This document shows, piece by piece, positions 37,243-46,266 of a stretch of DNA of 64,000 bases (the stretch's first letter is position 1; each line of letters opens with the position of its first letter). This DNA comes from Natranaeroarchaeum sulfidigenes (GTDB lineage: Archaea; Halobacteriota; Halobacteria; Halobacteriales; Natronoarchaeaceae): positions 1,116,001 to 1,180,000 of the forward strand of contig NZ_CP064786.1 in assembly GCF_017094485.1 (NCBI RefSeq), given 5' to 3'. Position numbers and translations under genes: made by a program. The notes beneath the pieces were generated by a model, which worked only from the letters and a program-made list of their open reading frames with translations, was not told where the DNA came from and searched no databases.

Positions 37243-39228
37243 ATGAGAGATATGGAGACGGGATCAGGCTCCGTATCGATCACCCGGGATCGAGCGGAGG
37301 CGCTGCTGGAGCGACCGGTACTTCGTCGACAGGCTCTGTTTGTCGTCCTGACATTTGTCGGTATGGTCGCTGGGCTGTTCGGGAGCTGGTTCGACGCGCC
37401 GCCGTGGTTTGTCTGGGGGAACTATGCAGTCGCATACGTCTTTGGCGGCTGGTACGGGCTCAAAGAGAGCATCAAGAGCCTCCGGAAACCGGCAGTCGAA
37501 ATCGACCTGCTGATGATCCTCGCGGCTGTCGGTGCACTGATCATCGGTGCGCCCTTCGAGGGAGCGATGCTGCTGTTCCTGTTCTCGCTATCTGGCGTTC
37601 TAGAGGAGTACGCGATTGGCCGGTCTCGGACGGCGATCAGGTCACTGATCGAGATGCGTCCCGAATCGGCACAGGTACTCAGTGACGGCGAGGAGGTCAC
37701 TGTGTCCATCGACGACGTCGAGGTTGGGGACGTGTTCGTCGTCCGGCCAGGCGATCGGCTCCCACTCGACGGCGTTGTCGAATCCGGCGAGAGTACGGTT
37801 GATCAATCCTCTCTGACTGGTGAATCCGTGCCAGTCTCAAAGGAGCCGGGCGACGAGGTCTTCGGCGGGACAATCAATGAAACGGGCAGTCTCGAAGTGC
37901 GGGTCACACGCAAAGCCCAGGAGTCCGCCATCTCTCGACTTATTCACATGGTCGAAGAGGCCCAGGAAAAACAGGCTCCGACCCAGCAGCTTATCGACCG
38001 CTACGAACAGCCCTACGTGTTGAGTGTCTTTGCGATGACTGCGGTCGCAATTGCGCTTCCTCTGCTGGTTCTCGGTCACACCTTCGAGCCGACGTTCTAC
38101 CGCGCGATGACGCTAATGGTCGCCGCTTCGCCCTGTGCGGTCATTATTTCGACGCCCGCTGCGGTACTGTCAGCGATCTCGGCTGGCGGGCGACAGGGCG
38201 TCCTGTTCAAAGGGGGCGAACACATCGAGACGGCGGGCAACGTTGACGCGGTTGCCTTCGACAAGACCGGGACGCTCACCGAGGGGAACACCCGGCTGAC
38301 AGACGTCTCAACGCTCGGCCACACGAGCGGTAGTTCCGACGCGCTGACCGACGACGAACTCCTGTCGGTCGCGGCCGCCGTTCAGTCTCGATCGGAACAC
38401 CATCTTGCGGAGGCAACGGTGGAGGCCGCAGACGAGCGTTCGCTCGACATCCCCACCGCGACCGAGTTTCAGGCAGTCGTCGGGAAGGGTGTCCACGCGC
38501 GGGTCGATGAACGGACGATCCATATCGGCAACCCACGATACTTCGATACCGTCGTCGACGGCCCGATCGAGGGGATCGACGCCGGACTTGATGCAGTGCG
38601 AGAACAGGAATCCCGCGGCAAAACCAGCGTGCTTGTCGTGAGCGAGAGCGACGAGGAGCGACGGGTGCTCGGCTGGCTCGCCTTCACCGATACGATCAGA
38701 GAAGACGCCGCCGAGACGATCGAACGTCTGCGCGAGCGCGGCGTCGAGCAGATCGTCATGCTCACCGGCGACAACGAGCGCGTCGCCGAGTATATCGCCG
38801 GGGAACTCGGAATCGACGAGGTGTATTCCGAGCTGTTGCCCGAGGAGAAAGTCGACCATATCGAGGCCTTACAGGCCGAGTACGAGGCCGTCGCGATGGT
38901 CGGCGACGGCGTCAACGACGCCCCGGCGCTCGCGACGGCGGACATCAGCATCGGGATGGGTGGAGCGGGTACCGACGTCGCCCTCGAGACTGCCGACATC
39001 GTGCTCATGTCGGACAAACTCGGTCGGCTTCCCTACGCGTTCGCGCTCAGCCGCGAGACCAGAAAGACGCTGTACATCAATTTCTCGATCGCCTTTGGCG
39101 CGATCGCAATCATGATTATCGCCATCCTTACCGCGGGGATTCCCCTTCCCGTCGCGGTCGTGGGCCACGAGGGGTCGACTGTGCTTGTCAGCCTGATCGG
39201 CCTGCGCTTGCTCGGGTTCGACGGGTGA
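37243..39228 (+). CDS. P1B-4-type heavy-metal P-type ATPase
   Basis: 661 residues. TGES at 192-195, membrane metal motif SPC at 296-298, phosphorylation Asp340 in DKTGT, 'MVGDGVNDAPALA', and HEGST at 642-646 in the last helices. SPC plus HEGxT is the P1B-4 signature (Co2+, Fe2+, Zn2+ exporters such as CoaT/CtpD/PfeT). There is no N-terminal Cys metal-binding domain. An ATG three codons downstream is an alternative start. Separate transcription unit 91 bp after phnE. Confidence 0.88.
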   Translation: MRDMETGSGSVSITRDRAEALLERPVLRRQALFVVLTFVGMVAGLFGSWFDAPPWFVWGNYAVAYVFGGWYGLKESIKSLRKPAVEIDLLMILAAVGALIIGAPFEGAMLLFLFSLSGVLEEYAIGRSRTAIRSLIEMRPESAQVLSDGEEVTVSIDDVEVGDVFVVRPGDRLPLDGVVESGESTVDQSSLTGESVPVSKEPGDEVFGGTINETGSLEVRVTRKAQESAISRLIHMVEEAQEKQAPTQQLIDRYEQPYVLSVFAMTAVAIALPLLVLGHTFEPTFYRAMTLMVAASPCAVIISTPAAVLSAISAGGRQGVLFKGGEHIETAGNVDAVAFDKTGTLTEGNTRLTDVSTLGHTSGSSDALTDDELLSVAAAVQSRSEHHLAEATVEAADERSLDIPTATEFQAVVGKGVHARVDERTIHIGNPRYFDTVVDGPIEGIDAGLDAVREQESRGKTSVLVVSESDEERRVLGWLAFTDTIREDAAETIERLRERGVEQIVMLTGDNERVAEYIAGELGIDEVYSELLPEEKVDHIEALQAEYEAVAMVGDGVNDAPALATADISIGMGGAGTDVALETADIVLMSDKLGRLPYAFALSRETRKTLYINFSIAFGAIAIMIIAILTAGIPLPVAVVGHEGSTVLVSLIGLRLLGFDG

Positions 39229-39272
39229 TCGGGTCGGAATCTGTCGGATCTAATTTATAACCGTCTCAGTAG

Positions 39273-39337
39273 TAGTCCCGGAGCGGATATCGACCCACGA
39301 GGATTCGGATCCCCTCGTCCCCTGGGTTCGAATCCGC
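39273..39337. other. Fragments resembling the 3' end of the nearby tRNA-Gln
   Basis: TAGTCCCGGAGCGGATATCGA at 39273-39293 resembles the tRNA-Gln 3' end at 39376-39395 (TAGTCCCGGGCGGATTCGAA). GGTTCGAATCCGC at 39325-39337 equals the tRNA T-arm but on the opposite strand. No acceptor or anticodon arms are present, so these are fragments, not genes. The rest of 39229-39375 shows nothing I can name. Confidence 0.4.
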
Positions 39338-39375
39338 GAGGGTACTCGCCGCTCGCGGGTTTGCTCGCGGCAGAA

Positions 39376-39478
39376 TAGTCCCGGGCGGATTCGAACCGCC
39401 GTCATAGGCTGTCTTCCGTGACGGCCGTAACCGAACACGTCCAAAGGCCCATATGATTGGCCACTACACCACGGGACT
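39376..39478 (-). tRNA. tRNA-Gln(UUG) with an anticodon-loop intron of about 30 nt
   Basis: Acceptor stem AGTCCCG / CGGGACT with discriminator A; T arm GGCGG-TTCGAAT-CCGCC; anticodon stem TGGGC / GCCTA with the loop interrupted after CTTTGG (anticodon TTG, plus-strand 39442-39444). The intron is close to 39411-39440, at the canonical 37/38 position. Haloferax tRNA-Gln(UUG) is known to carry a similarly short intron removed by the bulge-helix-bulge endonuclease. CCA is not encoded. Confidence 0.93.
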
Positions 39479-39510
39479 GAGGTGCGTTTGTGTTACTTTT
39501 CTCACAGCTT

Positions 39511-39553
39511 CTACAACCGGATTGTAGTGCTATGTTGGCAAGAATGTCTTGCC
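39511..39553. terminator. Two consecutive hairpins between HNH gene and tRNA-Gln
   Basis: CTACAA-ccgga-TTGTAG at 39511-39527 and GGCAAGA-atg-TCTTGCC at 39537-39553. They lie directly downstream of the restored end of the HNH gene (39572) on its strand and upstream of the tRNA. They may be terminators or a repeat remnant. Confidence 0.4.
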
Positions 39554-39571
39554 GTCGTTGGCATAATAGTC

Positions 39572-40325
39572 TTACTTTTCCGATTTTACGGATACCGTGA
39601 TTGAACCCTCTTCGACGAGGCGGTGACAGCTACGGCAGAGAGTAATTAGGTTTTCGAGTGAGTGAGTGAGCCTCACCCGGATCCTCGAACTCCCGTACCG
39701 GCTTTAGATGATGGACATCTGGATTCTGTCCAAGGTCATCCGGGCTTTTTCCGCAATTGCTACACTCATGATTGTCGCGTTCAAGTGCAATACGTCTCAT
39801 TTCCCACCAAGACTGGCCATAGTAAATTTCTCCGCCACGCCATTGATGATGGTTCTTTCCAATTATATTGTCTGAGAGCCAATTTCCATAACATTCAAGA
39901 TTGCAGAAAGGCCCCCGTGTAGTATCTTTAAGATCTGACGGGTGACGTTTGAGTAATGCACCACACCAACGGCAATAGGTGCTTATTTTATTCGCAGAGG
40001 GAAGGCAATCGTCGGGAAGTAAACCTTCTGCCGATTCAATACAACTAGAACAGTATAATCCTTGTTTATTTGAGGGATAAAATAAAAAATCTGAACCGCA
40101 TTCGATACAATTAGTTTCGGTCATTCCACCTTTCCAGTTTCCATTATGTGGGCCTGCATTGGGATTGCAATTTACACAGTAATCCTTTCGCGATTTAGAA
40201 TCATAAAATTTGGATCCACATCCATTACACTCTCGGTTAGCGAGCGGCTTTCCGTGAACTTTCGTATGATGCTGCCGCATTCCGTGTTCAGTGGATAATT
40301 CTTTTTCACAGGATGGGCATTCCAT
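39572..40325 (-). pseudogene. HNH endonuclease with zinc fingers, broken by a 4-bp repeat frameshift
   Basis: The open frame starts at 40325 (MECPSCEKELSTEHGMRQHH) and stops at 39630. It encodes a C2H2 finger, several Cys4 zinc ribbons and the start of an HNH domain (CSNCGKSPDDLGQNPDVHHLKP). In the other frame the motif continues as ENLITLCRSCHRLVEEGS to a stop at 39572. The switch falls in GAGTGAGTGAGTGAG (39656-39670); one fewer 4-bp unit restores the frame. The gene is strikingly AT-rich against its neighbours, pointing to recent transfer, perhaps from a virus or homing element. Confidence 0.82.
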
Positions 40326-43104
40326 ACATCCCGATTTGACCTGTTATTTTTTATTTCTTTATCCAGAATACAATATAAGGTCTGGGCAGCTATCACAACT
40401 CACGAATACCCGAGCCCTTTTGACCGATGACGCCGGACTGCATAGCGTGAATCTGGATGGCGTGATCGTCGACGTCGAGGAGCCACGAACGATCACGACA
40501 CAACACGGCGAGAGCGAGCTTGCGGAGCTGTCGGTCCGGAGGGAAGAGGACAGTGATCCAGTGACCGTCACGCTGTGGGGCAAGTGGGCCGAGACCGGCG
40601 AGTACGTCGAAGCGGGGATGGACATCGTCGTAACGGACGCAAAGCGGAACGACTACGATGGCGAGGAAGGCTATGCGACGACTGGCGATTCGTACGTGAT
40701 CGTCGAACCATCCTTCCTCGTGAACGTGACTGACATCCGCTCGTGGGTACAGTGCCCGCGGATGTACTATCTGAACAAGATATCGGCGATCCCGCTGAAC
40801 TACCCCGTGGTGAAAGGGACCATCGTCCACGAGGTGTTCGGGGACCTGCTGCGCGGGCGTGATCTCGACGACGCGATCGAGGATCGGATCGAAGAGGTCG
40901 GACTCGAACTCGGTCTGCTGGGGCGTGACGCCGAGGGTGTCCGGGAGGACGTGCGCGGGAATGCGGCGGCGATCGATGGCTGGCTCAGCCAGGGAACACT
41001 CACCGACGAGGATCAGTGGCGCAGCGAGCAGTTGCTGATCAGCCGGCGGTTCGGTATCAAGGGGCGGGCCGACGCGATCCGCCGTGGGATGCCGGTCGAG
41101 CTGAAGACCGGCAAGAACACGCGACGCGATCCGCGGTTTCAGGACAAGATACAGGCGGCCGCCTATGCCCTGTTGCTCCGCGAGAAGGGCGTCCCGGCGG
41201 ATACCGGAACCCTGCTGTACACGAAGAACACGACGCTCGACCGTAGTGAGGCGACCGGCGACCTCTCCCCCGCCAAGGAGTTCTCGATCGGGAAGGGGCT
41301 GTGTGATTACGTCGTCCGCGAGCGCAACCGGCTCGCGGCGATGGAACACGGGATGAGCGTCCCGACTGGCTACGAGGCCGACGCGAACTGCGAGTCCTGT
41401 TTCGAGCAGGATACCTGTATGGTCGTCTCTGGACGCCTGAACCAGGAGTCGAAGGCCGGACAGATCGGCCGCGCGGTGCCGGAGGAAGAACGCGAGTACT
41501 TCGAGCGGTTCTACGAGTGGCTCGAGGAGGAACGACGTGAGACACACCGGGAGTACGCCAAACTCTGGGAGCAGGCGCCCGAAGAGCGATCCGACGACGA
41601 CCGGGCGTTGATCGGACTCGAACCGACCGAGCGGCGCGAACTACCGGGCGGTCGCTGGGAACTTCACGCTGATCGTACTGGGACAGCTGTCTCGAAGCTC
41701 CGGGAAGGCGATGTCGTGCTGGCGAGCGACGGCGATCCGATCGAGGGCCACTCCGAACTCGCCCGGATCGAACGGCTCGACCCGGACCGGGTCGTCGTGA
41801 CGGCCGACGAACCGGTCTCGTTCACTCGCCTCGACGTCTACCCGTCGGAACTGGGTGTCGACCGCATGCTGACAGCACTTCACGACACGGTGCTCAAAGG
41901 CAGCCAGCGGCGGAAGGACGTCCTGTTCGGGCGTACGGACCCAGCGTTCGGGACGACCGACGAGACGTTCATTGACAACAACGCAGCCCAGAACGAGGCT
42001 GTCGAGAAGGCGGTCACTGCGGAGGATCTGTCGCTGATCCACGGCCCGCCGGGGACCGGCAAGACCTACACCATCGCGCGGGCGATCCGGGCAATGGTGG
42101 ACCGCGGCGAGCGCGTGCTGCTGTCAGCGTTCACCAATCGCGCGGTCGACAACGCCCTCGAAGCGCTGCGGGAGCAGGGCTACGAGGACGCAGTGCGGGT
42201 CGGCACGAAAAGCGGCGTCCGGGAAGACATGCAGGACCTGCGTCTGGAATCCCGAGGGGATCCAGAAGAGCGCGCCGCGGAGCTTGAAGAGGCTCAGGTC
42301 GTGGCCGCGACCACGGCGACCTGTGGCTCCCGGGAACTCCGCGAGCAGGAGTTCGACGTCGCACTGGTCGACGAGGCGTCCCAGCTAACCGAGCCCAACA
42401 CGCTCGCAGCGATCAACCGGGCTGATCGGTTTGTACTTGTAGGGGATCATCATCAGCTACCGCCGGTTGTACGGAGCGAAAACGGGCTCTCGACGTCGCT
42501 GTTCGAGCGGATGCACGACGAACACCCCGAGGCGTCAGTGCTGCTCACGCGCCAGTACCGGATGGCCCAGCGGATCCAGGCCTTCGCCTCCCGCGAATTC
42601 TACGACGGTCAGTTGCGGCCCGCCACCGCCGAGATCGCCGGACGAACGATCAGTGATCTCGACGGCGTCGACGTCGACCTGCTCTCGGAACCGCTCCGGA
42701 AGCGGGTAACGCTGTTCGACGTTCCCGGCGACGATGGACACCACACGGACGCGGACGAGGCCGAGCGCGTTGGAGGAGTTGTCAAAGAGTTCCTCGCGGC
42801 GGGTGTCGATCCCGGCCGGATCGCCGTAATTGCACCCTTCCGGGCACAGGTCGCGGAAATCGAGCGCCGAACTCCCGACGACGTTGCAGTGGACACTGTC
42901 GATCGGTTCCAGGGATCGAGCAAGGACGTCGTGCTCGTCTCCTTCGTCGCGAGCGGGAGCCTCGATGGTCCGATCTTCGAGGACTACCGGCGGATCAACG
43001 TCGCGCTGACACGCGCAAAGCGGTCACTCGTCCTGATCGGCGACGCAGCGGCGTTGCGGACCGACGAGCGCTACGCTCGGATGGTCGAGTGGGCGGAAAA
43101 GTAG
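40291..43104 (+). CDS. Dna2/Cas4-type nuclease-helicase (start uncertain)
   Basis: Coordinates are the maximal open frame (937 codons). The native-looking protein begins near 40400 ('NTRALLTDDAGLHSVNLDGVIVDVEEP'). Order: OB-like domain, Cas4-like PD-(D/E)xK nuclease with FeS cysteines ('VQCPRMYYL' and 'CESCFEQDTC', core 'KGTIVHEVF' and 'PVELKTGK'), then an SF1 helicase with Walker A GPPGTGKT, 'VDEASQ', 'GDHHQLPP' and 'INVALTRAK'. Expected role: flap and DNA-end processing in replication and repair. The first 35-40 codons are AT-rich and run antisense to the HNH 5' end, so GTG 40447 or a TTG nearby may be the working start. Confidence 0.85.
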   Translation: MDNSFSQDGHSIHPDLTCYFLFLYPEYNIRSGQLSQLTNTRALLTDDAGLHSVNLDGVIVDVEEPRTITTQHGESELAELSVRREEDSDPVTVTLWGKWAETGEYVEAGMDIVVTDAKRNDYDGEEGYATTGDSYVIVEPSFLVNVTDIRSWVQCPRMYYLNKISAIPLNYPVVKGTIVHEVFGDLLRGRDLDDAIEDRIEEVGLELGLLGRDAEGVREDVRGNAAAIDGWLSQGTLTDEDQWRSEQLLISRRFGIKGRADAIRRGMPVELKTGKNTRRDPRFQDKIQAAAYALLLREKGVPADTGTLLYTKNTTLDRSEATGDLSPAKEFSIGKGLCDYVVRERNRLAAMEHGMSVPTGYEADANCESCFEQDTCMVVSGRLNQESKAGQIGRAVPEEEREYFERFYEWLEEERRETHREYAKLWEQAPEERSDDDRALIGLEPTERRELPGGRWELHADRTGTAVSKLREGDVVLASDGDPIEGHSELARIERLDPDRVVVTADEPVSFTRLDVYPSELGVDRMLTALHDTVLKGSQRRKDVLFGRTDPAFGTTDETFIDNNAAQNEAVEKAVTAEDLSLIHGPPGTGKTYTIARAIRAMVDRGERVLLSAFTNRAVDNALEALREQGYEDAVRVGTKSGVREDMQDLRLESRGDPEERAAELEEAQVVAATTATCGSRELREQEFDVALVDEASQLTEPNTLAAINRADRFVLVGDHHQLPPVVRSENGLSTSLFERMHDEHPEASVLLTRQYRMAQRIQAFASREFYDGQLRPATAEIAGRTISDLDGVDVDLLSEPLRKRVTLFDVPGDDGHHTDADEAERVGGVVKEFLAAGVDPGRIAVIAPFRAQVAEIERRTPDDVAVDTVDRFQGSSKDVVLVSFVASGSLDGPIFEDYRRINVALTRAKRSLVLIGDAAALRTDERYARMVEWAEK

Positions 43105-43117
43105 ATTCGTAGCGGGC

Positions 43118-43825
43118 TCAGTTCTCGCTTTTGTCCTCGTGCCAGTCGCCGACGTTCTGGGCGATGTGCTCCTTGCCACCCCAGCCGAAGGCGATACCGA
43201 CTGCAAGTGCGAACGCCAGACCGAGTGCGAGCACGAACGGTTCGCCGAAGGTGTAGAGAATGCCGACGCTGACGCCCATCATATCGAGGCCGATAACGAT
43301 CACGACGAAGTACAGCAGCGTCTTCGTCACGTCAGCGAAGATGTCGGGGAAGCCGCTTTTCTGTGCCGTGGTCGACTCGCGGACCGAATCGACCGCGAAG
43401 TCGGCAATGTAGAACCCGACGGTGAGGACGAGCAGGCCACCAAGGAATGCCGGAACGTAGGAGACTGCCCCCTCGATCCACTGGGTGAGAACGGTAAAGC
43501 CAATGTGATCCAGCGCGGCGAACACCGCGATCAGGAACATATAGTACGTTACGATGGTGCCGAGGGCGGCAGCCGCCGCTCCGTTGCGGTCGCCAAAGAG
43601 GACGCCAAGTGGCGTCTCCGAGACTGTCGAGTCGAAGTTCGCGCGGAGCGACACTCGCTCAACGACATCACCGACTTTCCCGGCAACGAACCGGCCAATT
43701 GCCAGAATGACGAGCGCAACAAATACTTCAGAAAGGATACCGACTGCTTCGAGAATCGCGCCCTGAAGTGCCTCGCTGAGCTGGCTGAAGAACCCTCCCT
43801 CGGTCGTGAGTAGCTGTGGTTCCAC
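43118..43825 (-). CDS. Mechanosensitive-channel-like membrane protein (TM-helix repeat type)
   Basis: 235 residues, four to five membrane helices: 'AILEAVGILSEVFVALVILAIGRFVAGKVGDVVERV', 'YYMFLIAVFAALDHIGFTVLTQWI', 'VPAFLGGLLVLTVGFYIADFAVDSVRE', 'TLLYFVVIVIGLDMMGVSVGIL', 'LALGLAFALAVGIAFGWGGKEHI'. This is the conserved TM-helix repeat of MscS-like proteins; the MscS beta domain is absent. The gap to 44042 is AT-rich with no gene seen. Confidence 0.75.
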   Translation of the reverse strand: MEPQLLTTEGGFFSQLSEALQGAILEAVGILSEVFVALVILAIGRFVAGKVGDVVERVSLRANFDSTVSETPLGVLFGDRNGAAAAALGTIVTYYMFLIAVFAALDHIGFTVLTQWIEGAVSYVPAFLGGLLVLTVGFYIADFAVDSVRESTTAQKSGFPDIFADVTKTLLYFVVIVIGLDMMGVSVGILYTFGEPFVLALGLAFALAVGIAFGWGGKEHIAQNVGDWHEDKSEN

Positions 43826-44041
43826 GTACAGTATTGACCACCGCTGTCCAGGCTGTGCTGTGTATTCAGTTCTGCTACGTGGCTGGGTTCTGGTATGCAG
43901 TCGTCAGTGTGCAGGCAACTTATTTAAATTCTTATGTATTAACCATACTTTCAACAGTACTAGCTGGCGAAACTGTCTCAGTGGCCAGTCCCCTTTCCGC
44001 AAGTAGGACGGCTTTTGACAGCCGATACCGTAGCCCGGATC

Positions 44042-44428
44042 ATGAGCTACGAACAGTTACATGAGAGCTGGGTCGTCTGGAGCGACGAGCCAGAGGGCCG
44101 GAGCGTCCTCGCGTATCGCCCGGACGTCTTCGACGCCGACCGATTTCCGGCCGAGTGTCTCCCCACCATCTATCTTACCCGTGGGCGTCCATCGCGACGG
44201 CCCGCTGGACACGATCCAATCGAGTCGGGTGAGCAGTGGACAGTCGTCCTCTATCTGGAGCCGGACGTCGACGCTGGAGCGGAGCAGTTCGACGACCGGG
44301 ACGCAGCAGTGGAGTATGCGATCGAACTGGCAGAGGAATTTGCCACAGGAGACGTCGACTATCGAGACCTCTATCAGGTCCCCCGAACGGAATACTTCGA
44401 GAAACTGGACGAGCTAACTGAAGCGTAA
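44042..44428 (+). CDS. Conserved haloarchaeal protein, unknown function
   Basis: 128 residues: MSYEQLHESWVVWSDEPEGRSVLAYRPDVFDADRFPAECLPTIYL, then 'EQWTVVLYLEPDVDA' and a helical acidic C-terminus. Possibly the DUF5820 family. Soluble, no catalytic motif. ATG 44042 fits the start; an in-frame ATG at 44015 is less likely. Confidence 0.68.
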   Translation: MSYEQLHESWVVWSDEPEGRSVLAYRPDVFDADRFPAECLPTIYLTRGRPSRRPAGHDPIESGEQWTVVLYLEPDVDAGAEQFDDRDAAVEYAIELAEEFATGDVDYRDLYQVPRTEYFEKLDELTEA

Positions 44429-44479
44429 GGACCGTCTCAGTGCGGGATGCTTAACCACCTTCCCACGCTACTGTAGGAC

Positions 44480-44926
44480 ATGAGCAAGGTCACGCTGATC
44501 GGGACGCGCCTCGCTACCGAGGGACAGGAGTTCGTCTTCGAGGGGGAGGCGAGCGGGTGTGCTGGCTGTCCGTACCGAAGCCAGTGTCTCGGTCTCTCCC
44601 CCGGCGTCAAGTACCGGGTCACTGACGTTCGAGACAACGCACAGGTCCTCGATTGCGCCGTCCACGACGCGGGTGTGCAGGCCGTGGAAGTCGAGACGAC
44701 ATCCGTCCCTGCAAACGTCTCCTCGCGCAACGCCTACGCGGGTTCGAAAGTATCACTCGAAGGCCCCTGTCCACACACCGAGTGTCCGAGCCACATCTAC
44801 TGTGAGCCGGACGGCGTGGAATTCGGGGCGGAACGGCGAATCGAGACGGTTATCGGCGAGCCACCTCACGACCACTGCGCACTCGATCGAGACCTGACAC
44901 TCGTCGAGTTCGCGGCCGAGGAGTAA
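44480..44926 (+). CDS. UPF0179 family protein
   Basis: 148 residues with several conserved Cys pairs: 'CAGCPYRSQCLGLSPGVKYRV', 'LDCAVHDAGVQAVEV', 'GPCPHTECPSHIYCEPDG', ending 'DHCALDRDLTLVEF'. The Cys pattern suggests a zinc or FeS site. Archaeal family of unknown role. Start ATG 44480. Confidence 0.85.
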   Translation: MSKVTLIGTRLATEGQEFVFEGEASGCAGCPYRSQCLGLSPGVKYRVTDVRDNAQVLDCAVHDAGVQAVEVETTSVPANVSSRNAYAGSKVSLEGPCPHTECPSHIYCEPDGVEFGAERRIETVIGEPPHDHCALDRDLTLVEFAAEE

Positions 44927-45001
44927 CGAGCTGTCTGGACCCGCCCTGGTAACACTCACGTCCGCGGGAACTCAAGTTCTCCCACCCCGTAGGAGTCGAC
45001 G

Positions 45002-45967
45002 ATGACGACTCCAACACCCGGCATCCATCACGTCACCTGCGTCGCTGGCGACCCCCAGCGGAACCTTGATTTCTGGGCCGAGACACTTGGTCTGCGGCTG
45101 GTAAAGCGCTCGATCAATCAGGACGACCCCGAGACGTATCACTTCTTTTTCGCCGACGCGGAGGGGACGCCCGGAACGAGTATGACGTTTTTCCCGTGGG
45201 AGAATCTCTCGCAGGGCCGTGTCGGCTCCGGACAGGTCTCCCGAACTGCGTTTCGTGTCCCCGAAGGGAGCCTCGACTACTGGGAAGACCGGTTTGACGA
45301 GTACGATGTCGACTACGACGAGCGGATCGAGCGGTTCGGCGAGACCGTCTTGCCGTTCCGTGACCCGGACGGACTCCCCGTCGAACTCGTCGAAGTCCCG
45401 ATCCCTGACGACGATCCAACGGTCCCATGGACCGAGTTCGTCCCCGAAAACGCCGCAATCCGGGGCTTTCACTCGGTGACGCTGTGGCTGGCCGACCCGA
45501 TGACGACAGAGTCACTGCTCCGGACGATGGGGCTCGAAGAGGTCGGGGTCGAACAGGCGCAGGGCGATGCACCGGGTGACGAGCGAACCCGCTTCGAGGC
45601 GAGCGGTCCGGTCGGCAAGTACGTTGACGTCCTACCGACGATCGAGGCCGGTCGACAGGGTCACGGTACCGTCCATCACGTCGCGTTCCAGACGCCGACC
45701 GACGAGGATCAGATGGCGATGCGCAAAGCAGTCCAGTCGGAAGGACTCCGCCCGACACAGCAGATCGATCGCCACTGGTTTCGCTCGGTGTACTTCCGCG
45801 AATCCAACGGCGTCCTCTTCGAGCTCGCCACCAGCGGTCCGGGCTACGACAGTGACGAACCGCTCGACGCGCTGGGCGAGCGACTGGTGCTTCCGGGACA
45901 ATTCGAGGATCGGCGGGAGGGCATCGAGAGCGCGCTGGCCGATGTAACCGTCCCGCGGGCGGACTAG
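45002..45967 (+). CDS. VOC-family ring-cleaving dioxygenase-like protein
   Basis: 321 residues with two vicinal-oxygen-chelate modules. Metal ligands: H9/H10 in 'GIHHVTCVAGD', Glu in 'PVELVEVPI', and in the second module 'GTVHHVAFQT' and 'GVLFELATSGPGY'. This is the glyoxalase/hydroquinone-dioxygenase-like layout. Aromatic substrate not predictable. Its last 4 bp overlap the convergent gene. Confidence 0.85.
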   Translation: MTTPTPGIHHVTCVAGDPQRNLDFWAETLGLRLVKRSINQDDPETYHFFFADAEGTPGTSMTFFPWENLSQGRVGSGQVSRTAFRVPEGSLDYWEDRFDEYDVDYDERIERFGETVLPFRDPDGLPVELVEVPIPDDDPTVPWTEFVPENAAIRGFHSVTLWLADPMTTESLLRTMGLEEVGVEQAQGDAPGDERTRFEASGPVGKYVDVLPTIEAGRQGHGTVHHVAFQTPTDEDQMAMRKAVQSEGLRPTQQIDRHWFRSVYFRESNGVLFELATSGPGYDSDEPLDALGERLVLPGQFEDRREGIESALADVTVPRAD

Positions 45968-46239
45968 GCTATCAACAGCAGTTGCCCGACGGAGATCACT
46001 GTGAGGGCTATACACAACGCAGCCATCCCGTAGGCTAGCATCCCGTACTCTGCCGGATTGTCCGTCTCCTCTTTGGGCCTGCGAATTCGAATGATACCAG
46101 CAGCCAGCACGGCCAGGGCAGTGAGCAACTGGAACACGGCTGCTACACGGTTGGCGGCCCCGTAGGCGAGTGTCGCCTGTGCGAACAGCACCGTCCCGGC
46201 GTACAGGAAACACAGGGTGACGAATCGGTCGGGTTTCAT
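45964..46239 (-). CDS. Small three-helix membrane protein, unknown
   Basis: 91 residues: three hydrophobic segments ('TLCFLYAGTVLFAQATLAYG', 'AAVFQLLTALAVLAAGIIRI', 'MLAYGMAALCIALTVISVGQLLLIA') separated by a charged loop RRPKEETDN. Unrecognised. Ends convergent with, and overlapping, the dioxygenase gene. Confidence 0.6.
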   Translation of the reverse strand: MKPDRFVTLCFLYAGTVLFAQATLAYGAANRVAAVFQLLTALAVLAAGIIRIRRPKEETDNPAEYGMLAYGMAALCIALTVISVGQLLLIA

Positions 46240-46266
46240 ATCCGTATTGTAGTTATACGGTATTGA

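Noticed and set aside
40291..40400. N-terminal extension of the Dna2-type protein as native sequence
   Set aside because: The residues are non-acidic, come from AT-rich DNA and run antisense to the HNH gene start; kept in the coordinates only as the maximal frame.
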